DNA from: Nemertoderma westbladi | Taxonomy: Eukaryota > Xenacoelomorpha > Nemertodermatida > Nemertodermatidae | NCBI GenBank assembly: GCA_032718475.1 | Contig: JAUCBJ010006660.1 | Location: forward strand, 41,379 to 105,378 | Length of the DNA: 64,000 nucleotides | Direction of reading: 5' to 3' | In this document: piece by piece, positions 33,985-45,741 of the stretch | Position numbering within the stretch: the first letter of the stretch is position 1 | Layout: the number at the start of each line of letters is the position of its first letter | Translations under genes and position numbers: made by a program | The notes under the pieces: generated by a model | Databases searched by the model: none | What the model saw: the letters and a program-made list of their open reading frames with translations, nothing else | What the model was told of the DNA's origin: nothing

Positions 33985-34650
33985 CTACGGTACTACGTAC
34001 CCTACTTACTCTTATGGTATATCTATATACCATACTCTATACTCTCTCTTACTACAAACTTTTACTAACTCTACTAACACTAACTTCTAACTCTAATGGT
34101 ACTATGTACCCTGCTACTACTCTCGTGGTATGTTTATATACCACACTCCCTAACTTCTAACTTCTACCAGCGGTACTACGTACCCTGCCACTACTCTCGT
34201 GGTATGTCAATATACCACACTCCCTAACTTCTAACTTCTACCAGCGGTACTACGTACCCTGCCACTACTCTCGTGGTATGTCAATATACCACACTCCCTA
34301 ACTTCTAACTTCTACCAGCGGTACTATGTACCCTGCCACTACTCTCGTGGTATGTCAATATACCACACTCCCTATCTTCTAACTTCTACCAGTGGTACTA
34401 TGTAACCTGCCACTACTCTCGTGGTATGTCAATATACCACACTCCCTATCTTCTAACTTCTACCAGCGGTACTATGTACCCTACTACTCTCGTGATACGT
34501 CAATGTACCACACTCCCTAACTTCTGCCTACGGTACTATGTACCCTACTACTCTCATGGTACGTCAATGTACCACGCTCCCTAACTCCTGCCTACGGTAC
34601 TATGTACCCTACTACTCTCGTGGTACGTCAATGTACCACACTCCCTAACT
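33985..34650 (-). repeat. Approximately 73-bp tandem hairpin array (element D)
   Basis: Eight to nine units, each with two short inverted repeats: GGTACTA(C/T)GTACC and GTGGTATGTCAATATACCAC (later units use GTGGTACGTCAATGTACCAC, which keeps pairing). Units are separated by pyrimidine-rich spacers such as CTCCCTAACTTCTAACTTCT. It lies in the 3' non-coding part of the element. Confidence 0.85.
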
Positions 34651-35567
34651 TCTAACTACTTACTTAGTGCTACGTACTATCTACTACTATTACTTTCTAA
34701 CTTTCTACTATCTCACTTCTTATTTTTATTATTTTATTATTATTTTTTATATTTTGTGCAGGAAGGGCGTCTCGCCCTCATTCCCACCCCCCTCAGTCCA
34801 ACATTTTGGACGACTAAACTCGAGGTGCCCCTTCTAATAGGCAGCACTTTCCTACAGCCCCCCTGTAGGTCTTCCTATCTTTCTTCCAATTCTCACTTCT
34901 ACGGATCTGACTCTTCCATCATCGCCCCCCCTTCAGTCCAACTTATTGGACGACTCAATAACCCAAGGGTGATTCTTCCAGCAGGCAACTCTCCCACTGT
35001 CCCCCTGTAGGTCCTCTAATTCTTCGCCCCCACTCTCCTTGTCATTTCCAACTCTCTTGGAATTGACCTTCCCTTCTCTTCCCTCCTTAAATCCGGTCAT
35101 TCTGTTATGTCACTGATATCCTCGTGGTCGTCCCCTGGCGGCAAAGTGCCACCCTTCATCTTGTCATTTGGCGGTAGAATGCCGCCCCTCATGTCATCCT
35201 TACTGGTACATGCCACCCCTGCTTGCCTCCCCCTTAATATGTGCGCTGGCATTTAAGCCCACGGTGACCCCCAGTCATCCTACGGTACACGTAATGGCTT
35301 ACCATTTAATGCCCCTTCACACTCCGCCACCTCCTTATGTGTTTGCAACACGCCCTCTCCTACTTTCCTGCCTCCTTTGTCACGTTTCATCATGGGCTTA
35401 TCTGCCCCTGGTCTAATCTTCCCACATCCTCTCCCTTTCCACCTTGTCTTCTTACTCTACCTCCCCCTTTTCGGTATACCTCTCAACCGGACCGGCGTCT
35501 CCTCCGGACACTCTTCCAGACACTCCTCCGGACACTCCTCCAGACACTCCTCCGGACATCTCGCCGT

Positions 35568-36019
35568 CTACTCTTCTACACCCTCATACCGATACTTGCC
35601 AGGAACATCCTTGTTCCATCCCATCGCCTCTAGATCTTCTGCGTCCAACCCATTCTCCTCCGCCCACTCTCTTGGTGTTGCTTCCACTCCTAGCTCATCT
35701 ACTGGTGGTATTTCTCTGGAAATATCCTCTATCCTTTCACCATGCCCCACTATGCATGGTTCCAGATCCATACCCAACTCCTGGTATCCTTCCCCGGGCC
35801 GCTTCTTGCAAGGGGCCTCCCCATCGCCCGTCTTTGGTTTCTCCTCTACGTCCTCAACAGTGCCTGATAGCAAGCACCCTGATGTCTCCGACATCCTGAA
35901 TGGAATCTTGGTTTTGATTGAGCCGCTAAGCGTCCATCCGAACGGCGTGAGAATTGCCATTGGATCGCTCTATCTGTCCGCTCCGAAAATTGTTCGTACT
36001 CTCTCGTGGGCTGTCAGAC
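35568..36019 (-). pseudogene. Element D protease end and downstream tail
   Basis: Immediately left of copy B the minus-strand frame continues the protease fold region (IFGAD, then an in-frame TAG, then ILTPFGWTLSGSI), matching the LGWxxxG block after BEL/Pao proteases. The following approximately 100 residues are acidic and end at a stop at 35568. There is no reverse transcriptase afterwards; the sequence moves into a tail related to that of element C. The piece on the other side of copy B is at 55696-56030. Confidence 0.65.
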
Positions 36020-36024
36020 AGTCC

Positions 36025-37250
36025 TGTAAAAGCTTTTGTGGGATGTAACTGGTCCTTTAGCTTTGCAATCCAGTTCCCCCCCCCAGGCGCTGGAATACTC
36101 TAAAAAGCTCTCTAACTCGAATGATGCAAAGCGACCGGCTGATTGGCTGATTTGTTATACGAGGGGCTCTTTGCTATGTTCTATCGGCCAACCAGAGCTA
36201 TAGCAGCAGAGTATGCAACTAGGGCAACCGAGCGGAGTGACTCATTTTGTGTGTTGGCCAAGGGCTGCAAAAATCCTGATAGTTCGGCATTTAGATATTC
36301 GTGGAACCTGTGGAATCTGGTGTTCTGCCAATGAGAGCTATCCCTCTCTGTGTAAAAAGATACCTGCAACGGTGTTAGAGTCAGAGAGTGTTTTTGTTAC
36401 TGTTGTGTTGTTTCTATCTAGGCCAGGAACACCGGCTCTAGAGTCAATTCGTTTCAGACTTTAGAAGAAACATTAGTAGGCTTAGATTATAGAGCGTATA
36501 ACTGTTATCGGCTCAATCGGCACATACATTGTCATATCATATCTTAACCTACCGTCTTAATGCTTTTACTGTTGTTATTATTTTGTATCAGTTGGTTGAA
36601 TATTATTTGGAGAACATCTATAAAGAACCCAAATTTCCCAATTTTCTTGATACACTACAGGTTAGAGAGACAGGTTACATATAGCGATTGCGACTTATAT
36701 TATCGTGGTTTGTAGTGAGTTTAATGCTATTTGATAGGCACTACATGAGTCAATTGCTGTTCTCTTTATGTATGATAAAATTCATTGACGGTCGGCAGAT
36801 TAGTGTGCAGTATTGTGTGTTACCGGTAGTGTGCATGATTGTGGCTGATAACTAAGCATTTCCTAAAGAATGCGCCTCATACGTGAATCATAAGCCTTAC
36901 CGACTTACCGTTGTGTTTAGTATAAGTCATATCTCTGTTTACCTAGATAGAGCGCCACGTCCTAAAGGAACTGTTAATATTTCCCGAAAGTGAATAATAT
37001 TGGTCAGAAATTATTTATTAACGATCAATCGAATAATACAGTAAGCTTACACTGCAATAACAATCTAAGCCCTCCGAATCCAGTCTCCCGGGTATATCCA
37101 GCGGGTGAATGGACGCGCACTAGGCTGGCTTCGGCTAATGTTGTGTTTATTGGTATTAAATACTTGTCATTTTCTAAAGTCTATTTATAAACCAAAAGAC
37201 ATATAAATTTTGGCAGGTTAAACTGCTAAAGGTCTTCAAAAGCGCGTACA
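36025..37250 (+). repeat. Copy B 5' LTR
   Basis: 1226 bp; two bp shorter than its partner because of a shorter C run near 36076-36084. TG...CA ends; preceded by AGTCC. Confidence 0.9.
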
Positions 37251-37319
37251 ATAACAGTTATTGTCTTTATTGCAGTAAGCAATAAAGTTGAAAGTACCGG
37301 TCGACCGGTAAACCTGAAC

Positions 37320-37557
37320 CGGTACTGCTGTAGGTCCGTAGGCCCAACTGCCAGAATCGGTACTGCTGTAGGTCCGTAGGCCCAACTGCCAGAATCGGTA
37401 CTGCTGTAGGTCCGTAGGCCCAACTGCTTGAACCGGTACTGCTGTAGGTCCGTAGGCCCAACTGCCAGAATCGGTACTGCTGTAGGTCTGTAGGCCTAAC
37501 TGCCTGAACCGGTACTGCTGTAGGTCTGTAGGCCCAACTGTCCTAACCGGTACTTCC
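37320..37557 (+). repeat. 38-bp tandem repeat, six full units (copy B leader)
   Basis: Units start at 37320, 37358, 37396, 37434, 37472 and 37510, with a partial one at 37548. Copy A has four. Confidence 0.9.
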
Positions 37558-37802
37558 AGTACAAGTACATTAGTATTATTTCGATTGTGATCTATAGTAT
37601 ATTGTAGGCTGCCAGGGGAATAGGGATTGATCACCCCTCATTCTTTTGTATAGTTTACTTATTTCTGTCAGTTTTATTTCCTAGTAAGTTAATATTGAGC
37701 AGAAGGCGTGTAACCCTGCTCAGATTGTTCAGATAACTGTAGGCCGGACTGTTGTCGGATTGTTGTTGGGTTTGGAGGAATTGCGGCGTGTGTAGAGTTT
37801 GT

Positions 37803-38300
37803 CTGATAAAGTGCCAGTTAGTAAGTTGGGGCAGCCATAGCTGTAAGGTCAATCCCCTCTTAAAGAATAAGTCGTACTACCATGTTAGAACGCATACTAA
37901 CTAACCATTTTGGAATCTGCACATACTGTAGTTTATTTAGGCTTGACAGTATTCTGCCAGCGTTTTGGCCTGTGTTTGTTTGTGTGGTCTGTTCAGGTAC
38001 CGTAATAGTTATTACTCAGATATTTTGTAGGCTGGATTGTTGTCTAGCTATTATTAGGTCTGAAGAGATTGCTGCGTGTGTAGAGTTTGTCTGATAAAGT
38101 GCCAGTTAGTAAGTTGGGGCAGCCAGAGCTGTAAGGTCAATCCCCTCTTAAAGAATAAGTCGTACTACCGTGTTAGAACGCATACTAACTAACCATTTTG
38201 GAATCTGCACATCTGTAGTTTATTTAGGCTTGATGGTAGTCTGCCAGCGTTTGGTTTGTATTTTGTTTGAGTATTCTGTACGGGTAGCGTAATATTTATT
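37803..38300 (+). repeat. 288-bp direct repeat (copy B leader)
   Basis: CTGATAAAGTGCCAGTTAG at 37803 and again at 38091; same period as in copy A. Confidence 0.85.
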
Positions 38301-39631
38301 ATTCAGAGTTTATGCGATTATTCGCAACATTCATGTCCCCAAGTTTATTCCTACAGTAATTGTGCTTGTTATACATACCGTTATAGTTAAATTAACCCCG
38401 GTACTACACGGGCTGCTTGGCGTAGGTAAAGACTGGTGACTTTGTGCTCCGGTCACTCCAGCAGATGCCGTGGTTCTTTTAACTGTTCAAGTATATTTAA
38501 CTACTGATTATTTGTTGTACCAGTACTTGTACCTAATTTAGGGTTTAGTGTACAGTGCTTTCCGAAGGTAATTAGTGTATAGGCAGTATATTTGTGTTTT
38601 AAAGTGGTTAATAGGCACGTTGGATCTGGTAGTCCGCGGTAATTAACTTCCAGGTAGGAACACTCCGTGATACATAACGTAGTACCTATAGCGATACGGC
38701 TATAGGTCGTCAGGCGGTGGTATTTTCCTATCTGGACAGTGCAATATATTTACTACTACTTATTATTTTCAAATACCGTAGTACCCTGTCCGTTGTAATA
38801 ACCAGAAGTTCTAACCCTTTGTTAGACTGGTTTGTAGACTTCCTGTAAAATTACCCTAAAATTTCGTACGTAATATTTTTGTTGTGTTTAATTAGAGATT
38901 TAATCTCACCCGTATCGTAAGTAATTTGTAGTATTAAGTAACTTAGGTAAATTAGAATAATCTGTTTTAGTGTCCCATAAGTAGCACTTCACTGAGAGCG
39001 TACAGCTTCTGTGTAGTGACCCCCCAGAAATAATAACATTTATTTCAAATATTGACAAAACCCATTTTAAACGGGTATATATATATTATAAATCAACTCA
39101 AACGATTTATGAATAGTAGGCCTGCCATACAACACTTAGGTCTTAATATCAGTTGGACTGCTGCTCAAATAACGGTAATAAAGTAAGTAAAGTAACCAAG
39201 TAACCCCTAACATTCAGAAATTCAGTTATTTTTAAAATAATTGACATACCGGTATTTACAATAGGCTTATTATATTTATTCTATAAATTTAGGCTGAAAT
39301 CATACCGGTATTCTGTAATTAATTCTAGTCTGTAATAATTATACTTATATATACTATAAGTGTCAGCTGTATACCGGTATTCACGATAGGCCTATTATAT
39401 ATTTATATATATTTGTGCTAAATTTATATACCGGTACTCTGTGACAAATCTAGTCTGTAATAATACTTATATATATACTATAAGCATACCGGTATTCTAA
39501 TATATTATATATATATCACGCTACACTGAGTAGCAGTATCGGTAATTAATTATTAGGCTAACAGTGATACTGAATTACTAGACTTGCTTTAACTGTAATA
39601 TAGCAGTAGGCATTCAACTGTACAATCAAAC

Positions 39632-42600
39632 ATGGCTGACACAAGGCAAACTCTGTCAGATAGTCTCCTAGAAACAACAGCCTGTTTCTCAGATCAAAGT
39701 GTAGAGAATCCCAGACCGAGGTCTGAAACCCCTCATACTGTAAGAAGGGCAACCCCTGCAGTGGTTGTGTCAGAACCTAGGTTGGTAGAAGCTATTTCGC
39801 AATTTGTGAAGTCAGTGAAGCGCCGTTGGTCTGCCATAGGCACTCGGGCCCAAGTCAAGCGGGATCAAGAAGAAGCTATAAAACAGCAGCAACCTCCTAG
39901 CCAAGAACCTAGTTCTCAGCGGCCCGATAGCTACAGTAGTTCGGATACTGTTGAGCGGACGCCCGAACGCGGAGCGAAGATGGCGGATACGGTTTATGAT
40001 GAGCGGCCAACCTATGAAGAATCAACCGACGCCACTTCTTCTCAAGTGGAAAGCGAGGTGGAAAGCGAAGTGGAAAGCGAATTAACAGCAGCAGAGAAGC
40101 CGCGAACTAGAGACGCCATTGACATCTATCTGTCAGACTATCAGCGATTCATAGGAGACGAAGAGTTGAGGAGACGGCTGTCTGGACTTTCCCCTAATAG
40201 TGAAGGAACCAAGCTTGTGTTGGACTCAATCGATGCTGAAATGTTAGCTGCAAACCAAGCTAAATTTGATGAAAAACTTCGCCTCGCTAGAGTCCAGGAA
40301 GAAGAAGTAAAGAAAAGGCGGATAGAGGACCGAAAAGCAGCGGTAATGGCAGAAGCAGAAGCAGAAAGAAAGGCGGCAAAGGCAATCGCAGAAGCAGAAG
40401 CGGAAAGAAAGGAGGCAGCGGCAATGGCAGAAGCAGAAGCAGAAAGAAAGGCGGCAAAGGAAGTAGCAGAAGCAGAACGGAGAGCGTCTGAGGAGACCAC
40501 ACAACTGGAGTTGGAAAATCTTCAAGAGATGCAAGACAACATAAATAAACAGTTAACTGCTAGTCACATGCAGATGATGAGAAGATCTACTCCCAAACGC
40601 CAGGGATACACATCATCGGAGGAAAGCGAAACCACCGATCCTGAAGGCGGAGGAAATAGATCTCGTCTAAGCAGGCGTAGAAAAACATCTCACCGTCACA
40701 AATTGCCTGAATTGCCCCCAGCGGTTAGAAGACAACTAGCTAGCACAGACTTAGGTAGTACAGAACCCACAGAACAAATTATTCAGGTCAAAGGACTCCC
40801 TACAATAGTTGATGAGCCTGAAATAATTGGGCCTGTCGTTCCCAAAGCCACTCCTGTGCTAGAGACCCCTGTACTTCCAGAGCTTAACTCTAAATTCCCT
40901 TTACACAGTACTACACTGCCTGTACCCGGTAGAACAGTCCATGAGAATATCCCTGTCCTGGAAGCTGAGAGAGAAATCAAAGATTTGTCTCCCGTCGTCC
41001 CACGTCAGCCCGCTACAATGTTGGCGACTCCCGCTTCGGCGGTCGAGTGGGTAGAGGAGGGACGGCGGGGGATGAATCTCCTGCTCGGACAGATGCAGGA
41101 GACTGTCTACCAACTTAAGGGAACAGTAAGGGAAGGTAGGGCAGAATTGCAAGAAGTGCAGCAAAGTATCGCGCTGGAACGCGACAAATTAGTCAATATA
41201 CAAAAGGGTATACCAATATCCCCAGTAACATTGTGTCAACCTGTTAGGTCTGAAGTATTACATGCGCAAGGTGTGGAGCCTACACGCATCTATACTGCTA
41301 GTGAAGTAGAAACTCCTATAGCAAACCCTATTAAGGGTGATTATAAACCTGTTGTAAATGATATTCCCTATAGACCTGATAATAATCCGAGAAATTTATA
41401 TACCGATAATTCGATATTAAATAACACGATGGCCCAAGAAAGCTTTACGCGTCAGATGGCTAGAACAGAAGCCCGCCAAGCGGTCAAAGTGGGAGAGATC
41501 GTCAAATTCAATGGAGATGAGATGAAATGGTTACCTTTCAATGAATATTACAAAGATAGTATACAGAACTCTGTACTATCTAATGGAGAGAAACTTAGAT
41601 TCCTCATCAAGTGCTTGGAAGGACCTCCCAAGTTAATGGCGTTAAAGTTTATTGGACATCCAGAAGGATTAAGACAAGTTTGGGATACATTAAACATCAG
41701 GTATGGTAACAAGGATAACATAGCTAAGTATTTGTATGCAAAATTAGTAGCCCCCCGAAACTTCCTTAGTAGCGGGATTATAGAGTTTTCCGATGAGATT
41801 CAGGAGATCTGTAGACAATTGGACTGGTTAGGTAAGTCTCATGAATATCAGAGTTCCATGGTTATTGGAGCCGTAGTCTCTACTTTGCCAAAGGGTGGAG
41901 TATGTACACGCTGGGACAAGAAAGTGTTGTATATGAATGAGCAGCAACGACGAAGCCCTACCATGGCTGATCTCATGTCCTTCTTAGATAGTGAAGTAAA
42001 ATTACAACTCATAAAGCAGTCCAGAGAGAAAACATCGGAAAGTAAGGTAAGCGAGAAACCCGTTTCTAGGAGAAGGATAATACCAGTGTGTTATACTGAC
42101 GACGGCGAAAGCCAAGCTTCTCAAGAAGAGGACAGCGGGAAAGACACAGCAAAATCTTACTATGACAACAAGACCTATAAAGACGTAAGTAAATATAAGT
42201 CTCGAACCAGTGACAGGAGAGAACAGGTAACAACAACTCCTCCTACGTCTCCTAAGAGAATTCACGGAAGAAAGCCCGAAGAAAGAACGAGAGTGCATCA
42301 AGTTACCCAAGGTAAAGTGAGTAACATCAAACCAAACTGTGCGCTGTGCGACGGGCCCCACCGTTTGAGTGCGTGTGCTGAATTTCTAAAGAAATCCCTT
42401 GTAGACAGACGTGCAGTCATGTGGGATAAGCGGTTATGCTATAATTGCCTCAGACAAGGACACCAACGGCAAACCTGTTACTCCGACGTAAGGTGTGCAA
42501 AGTGCGGTGCGAAACATCACATCTTGTTACACAGTGAATTCGAACGAAACAACCCGAGTCAGGTAAGTGAGCCCGAACTACATGTCCAATTCAGTGATGT

Positions 42601-42914
42601 AAATGACACTGATCAAGAGTCTGAGATGGAAGGATTCTATACTGACGAATTCTCCGACGCCAACGAATCCTGTTACCTAATCAATACCGCGGTGTATCGA
42701 GCACTTACTTACGAAAAGGACACCGACAATGAGTTCCCCCCAACTACCTTTGACAGACAACCATCTTGGAAACCTCCAACTTCCAACGTAGGAATCAGAG
42801 AATTTCCTGTAGTGCAGGTAAGAGTTCACGGTCCTACCAAAAGTTACATAGTGAACGCCCTCCTTGACTCCGGCAGCACAGGAACATTCATCGATCAAGA
42901 ACTAGCCGAAGACA
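39632..42914 (+). pseudogene. Copy B gag-protease, 5' part (interrupted by element C)
   Basis: Begins at ATG 39632 in good context (AACATGGC). It is open for about 1095 codons until element C. Order: N-terminus differing from copy A; a coiled-coil segment with repeated AEAEAERKAA units (about residues 230-285); DUF1759-like BEL capsid (about 600-795); Cys-rich region with CALCDGPH (about 903), CYNCLRQGHQRQTC (CX2CX4HX4C, about 936) and CAKCGAKHH (about 956); aspartic protease LLDSGSTGTFID (about 1077). Element C enters at AEDIF. Unlike copy A, no stop interrupts gag, so this copy could have made a full Gag before C inserted. Gag packages element RNA; the protease would process it. Confidence 0.88.
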
Positions 42915-42919
42915 TCTTT

Positions 42920-43455
42920 TGTGACGGGATCTACGGATCCCGGTTTATCCGTTGGGTTTTCTATCCACGCGTCCCCGCCGTTGTGTGAAAGGTAAAATAG
43001 TTCTGGTGTCCGGTTATATGTATAAGGTATAATAGTCTGATATATATATAGTATAGTATGGCACAGTCACCGGTAGATAAGTATGATGGCGGTAGCGGAC
43101 AGTGATAGAAGTCACCGTTCCACCCTACTGAACTAACTGAGTAAACTGAATGAATATGATTACAGGTTACTGGTTATATTGCACGGTGGCCTTATTGCTA
43201 CTCAATCGATGCCTTTCCCCCCTCTGATTGGTTAATACCCCTGTTGGCACCCTTTGGAGTGTTTCCCTTCACTCCCTGTGTTCTCTCTCGGTTAGGGGTT
43301 TGGCCCCTGACCCCTATTGTGTGTGTCTCCTTTGGGGCCTATTGTCCCCGTTTACTGGGCTGACACGAGGTTGATTGGTAATCAACCTCGTGCTCCCAAT
43401 ATTGCTTTATGGCTCACTCTATGGGTTTGTGTTAGCGGAATTGGATAAGCTAACA
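42920..43455 (-). repeat. Element C 3' LTR
   Basis: 536 bp. On the plus strand it starts TGTGACGGGATC and ends GGATAAGCTAACA. It contains a perfect hairpin with a 13-bp stem at 43364-43392 (CACGAGGTTGATT, loop GGT). The outer 20 bp fold as GGGATC-tac-GGATCCC. Confidence 0.9.
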
Positions 43456-43466
43456 CTCCCCCCCAT
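43456..43466 (-). other. Element C polypurine tract
   Basis: On the minus strand ATGGGGGGGAG directly abuts the 3' LTR, the expected place for plus-strand priming. An adjacent hairpin with TGCTATCTTC and GAAGATAGCA arms lies at 43467-43493. Confidence 0.75.
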
Positions 43467-43493
43467 GCTATCTTCCCGGTGAGAAGATAGCAT

Positions 43494-44339
43494 CCAACCA
43501 AAGTGCGCTACAATTCCGCTGGATCCCGATCTAACATCGGGTGTGGGGTGGGTATATTTTTTCGGAGTCGGCTTTCCAGGCCGCTCCCTATGGGTATGAT
43601 GTCACTACCCTCTGGCGTCTCGTGTCGGGCCGATCGTGCGCTTCTCTCACACAATTTTTGTTTCCCCAACACTCTCACCACTCTACTCCAACTCTCGCAT
43701 ACTCCCGGACCTCCTCGTCCCACACTCTTCCTCTCACTTCTCCTCCCCCACACTTGAATTGCGCCCACGCTCTCTTCGCACTCCGCACTATTACTCCATC
43801 CCTCCTTGACTACCTTATCCCTTCTGACGAATCTCACCCCCCCTCCGTGCCGTCGCACTCAGGAAATGTGAAATCGTCTGGCGTCTTGTCCCTAGTGCCA
43901 TAGTCACTTAGCCCCCCAGTCCCAGTAGCTAATTGAGAAAGGTTGTATGACTATAGTACTTACACCACTATCTCCGCACTCCGCACTATCACCTCTCCAC
44001 TCTCTTGTCACTCCCTAAGGCTTTAATCTCTAATGCTACCCCTGTGCTATCATACTATCTACCTACTGCTTACTAACTCTAACTATCTAACTAACTCTGC
44101 TAACTACTAACTCTTACTACTTCTAGCTCTAACTGAGAGCCTCTAACTTTCTACTGACTCTAACTCTCTACTAAGTCTAACTAACTCCTACTAACTTTCT
44201 ACTTCTACTAACTCTACTTGACTCCTCTGAGTCTACCAACTCTGCTAACTAGCTCTACTAACTCTACTCCACTAGCTCTGCTAACTCTACTCCACTAGCT
44301 CTGCTAACTCTACTAACTAGCTCTACTAACTCTACTCCA
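43494..44339 (-). other. Element C 3' non-coding part with CTAACT-type microsatellite
   Basis: No credible coding frame. 44000-44340 is an irregular CTAACTCTACTAACTC-type pyrimidine-rich repeat on the plus strand. Confidence 0.6.
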
Positions 44340-45700
44340 CTCTTCTAACTACGTGGCGCTTGCGGTGCCCACAACCACTCTACTATATGGCACCCTATGT
44401 GCCCTCTCTGCTCTACTCTACTACCTGGCACCCTATGTGCCCTCTCTACTACACTACTACCTCTCTACCTCTACTACCTGGCACCCTATGTGCCCTCTCT
44501 ACTCTTCTACTACCTGGCACCCAATGTGCCCGTCTCTACTGCTCTACTCCCCCTTTACGTCTCATCGCCTACACGTGACGCTCTGAGTGCCGGCAGAGTG
44601 GGTACGTTAATTATGTGAACTACTACTGACTCTACTAACTCTACTAACTCTCTTCTAACTCTACTAACTCTTTTTGTGTCCGGCACCTCTTGTGCCCGGC
44701 ACCTTCTAACTCTACTAACTCTTTTTGTGCCCGGCACCTCTTGTGCCCGGCACCTTCTAACTCTACTAACCTCCTTTTGTGCCCGGCACCTCTTGTGCCC
44801 GGCACCCACCCTAATTAACATACCCTGCTCTTACATCAAACACCTCATCACGCCCGTGCCCCACTAAGTTCAGCGCATTCCCTACTAACTCTAACTACGT
44901 GGCGCTTCCGGTGCCCACAACCCTTCTACTGCTACTACTAACACTCCTAACTAGCGGTACTACGTACCCTCTTACTACTCTAGCTCTCTCTACTAGCTAG
45001 CGGTACAACGTACCCTCTTACTACTCTAGCTCTCTCTACTAGCTAGCGGTACTACGTACCCTCTTACTCTTACTCTTACTAACTCTCTCTACTCTTACTA
45101 ACCGGTACTACGTACCTTCTAACTCTTACTCTTACTAACTCTCTAACGGTACTGCGTACCCTCTAACTCTAACTCTAACTAGCGGTACTACGTACCCTCT
45201 AACTCTAACTCTAACTAGCGGTACTACGTACCCTCTAACTCTAACTAACTCTAGGTACTACGTACCCTCTAACTCTTACTCTAACTAGCGGTATTACGTA
45301 CCCTCTAACTCTTACTCTAACTAGCGGTACTACGTACCCTCTCACTACTCCAACTCCACTAACTGACGCTACTACGTACCCTCTAACTCTTACTCGAACT
45401 AGCGGTACTTACGTACCCTCTAACTCTAACTAACTAGCGGTACTCACGTACCCTCTAACTCTCTTCTACTAACGGTACTACACGTACCCTCCTACTAACT
45501 CTTCTACTAACGGTACTACACGTACCCTCCTACTAACTCTTCTACTAACGGTACTACACGTACCCTCCTACTAACCCTTCTACTAACGGTACTACACGTA
45601 CCCTCCTACTAACTCTTCTACTAACGGTACTACGTACCCTCTAACTCTTGCTCTCTAACGGTACTACGTACCACCCTTTAACTAACTAACTAACTCTTAC
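44340..45700 (-). repeat. Hairpin arrays of element C
   Basis: Successive tandem arrays of short inverted repeats. 44385-44535: GGCACCCTATGTGCC (three to four copies). 44685-44812: GGCACCTCTTGTGCC (several copies). 44950-45672: about nineteen copies of GGTAC-N3/4-GTACC separated by CTCTAACTCT-type spacers, with loops TAC, AAC, TGC, TTAC, TCAC or TACAC. The stem is conserved while loops and spacers vary. Related arrays occur in element D at 33985-34650. Confidence 0.88.
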
Positions 45701-45741
45701 TACCTAACTTCTACCTACTCTATTATTTAATTATTTTTTAA

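Larger units (their letters stand above)
33960..36019 (-). mobile_element. BEL/Pao element D, 3' part (split by copy B)
   Basis: Minus-strand element that continues at 55696. From right to left it holds the end of the protease region, a decayed tail frame, conserved hairpin segments, and the hairpin repeat array. The sequence at 34740-34830 (AGGGCGTCTCGCCCT and the GTCCAA..TTGGAC hairpins) closely matches element C at 45750-45840, so C and D are one family. The 3' LTR was not found. Confidence 0.75.
37251..39631 (+). other. Copy B leader (5' UTR)
   Basis: Non-coding leader matching copy A: the palindrome TACCGGTCGACCGGTA at 37295-37310, the 38-bp and 288-bp repeats, and the series of ATACCGGTAT-type palindromes at about 39245-39495, followed directly by the gag ATG. 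Confidence 0.75.
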
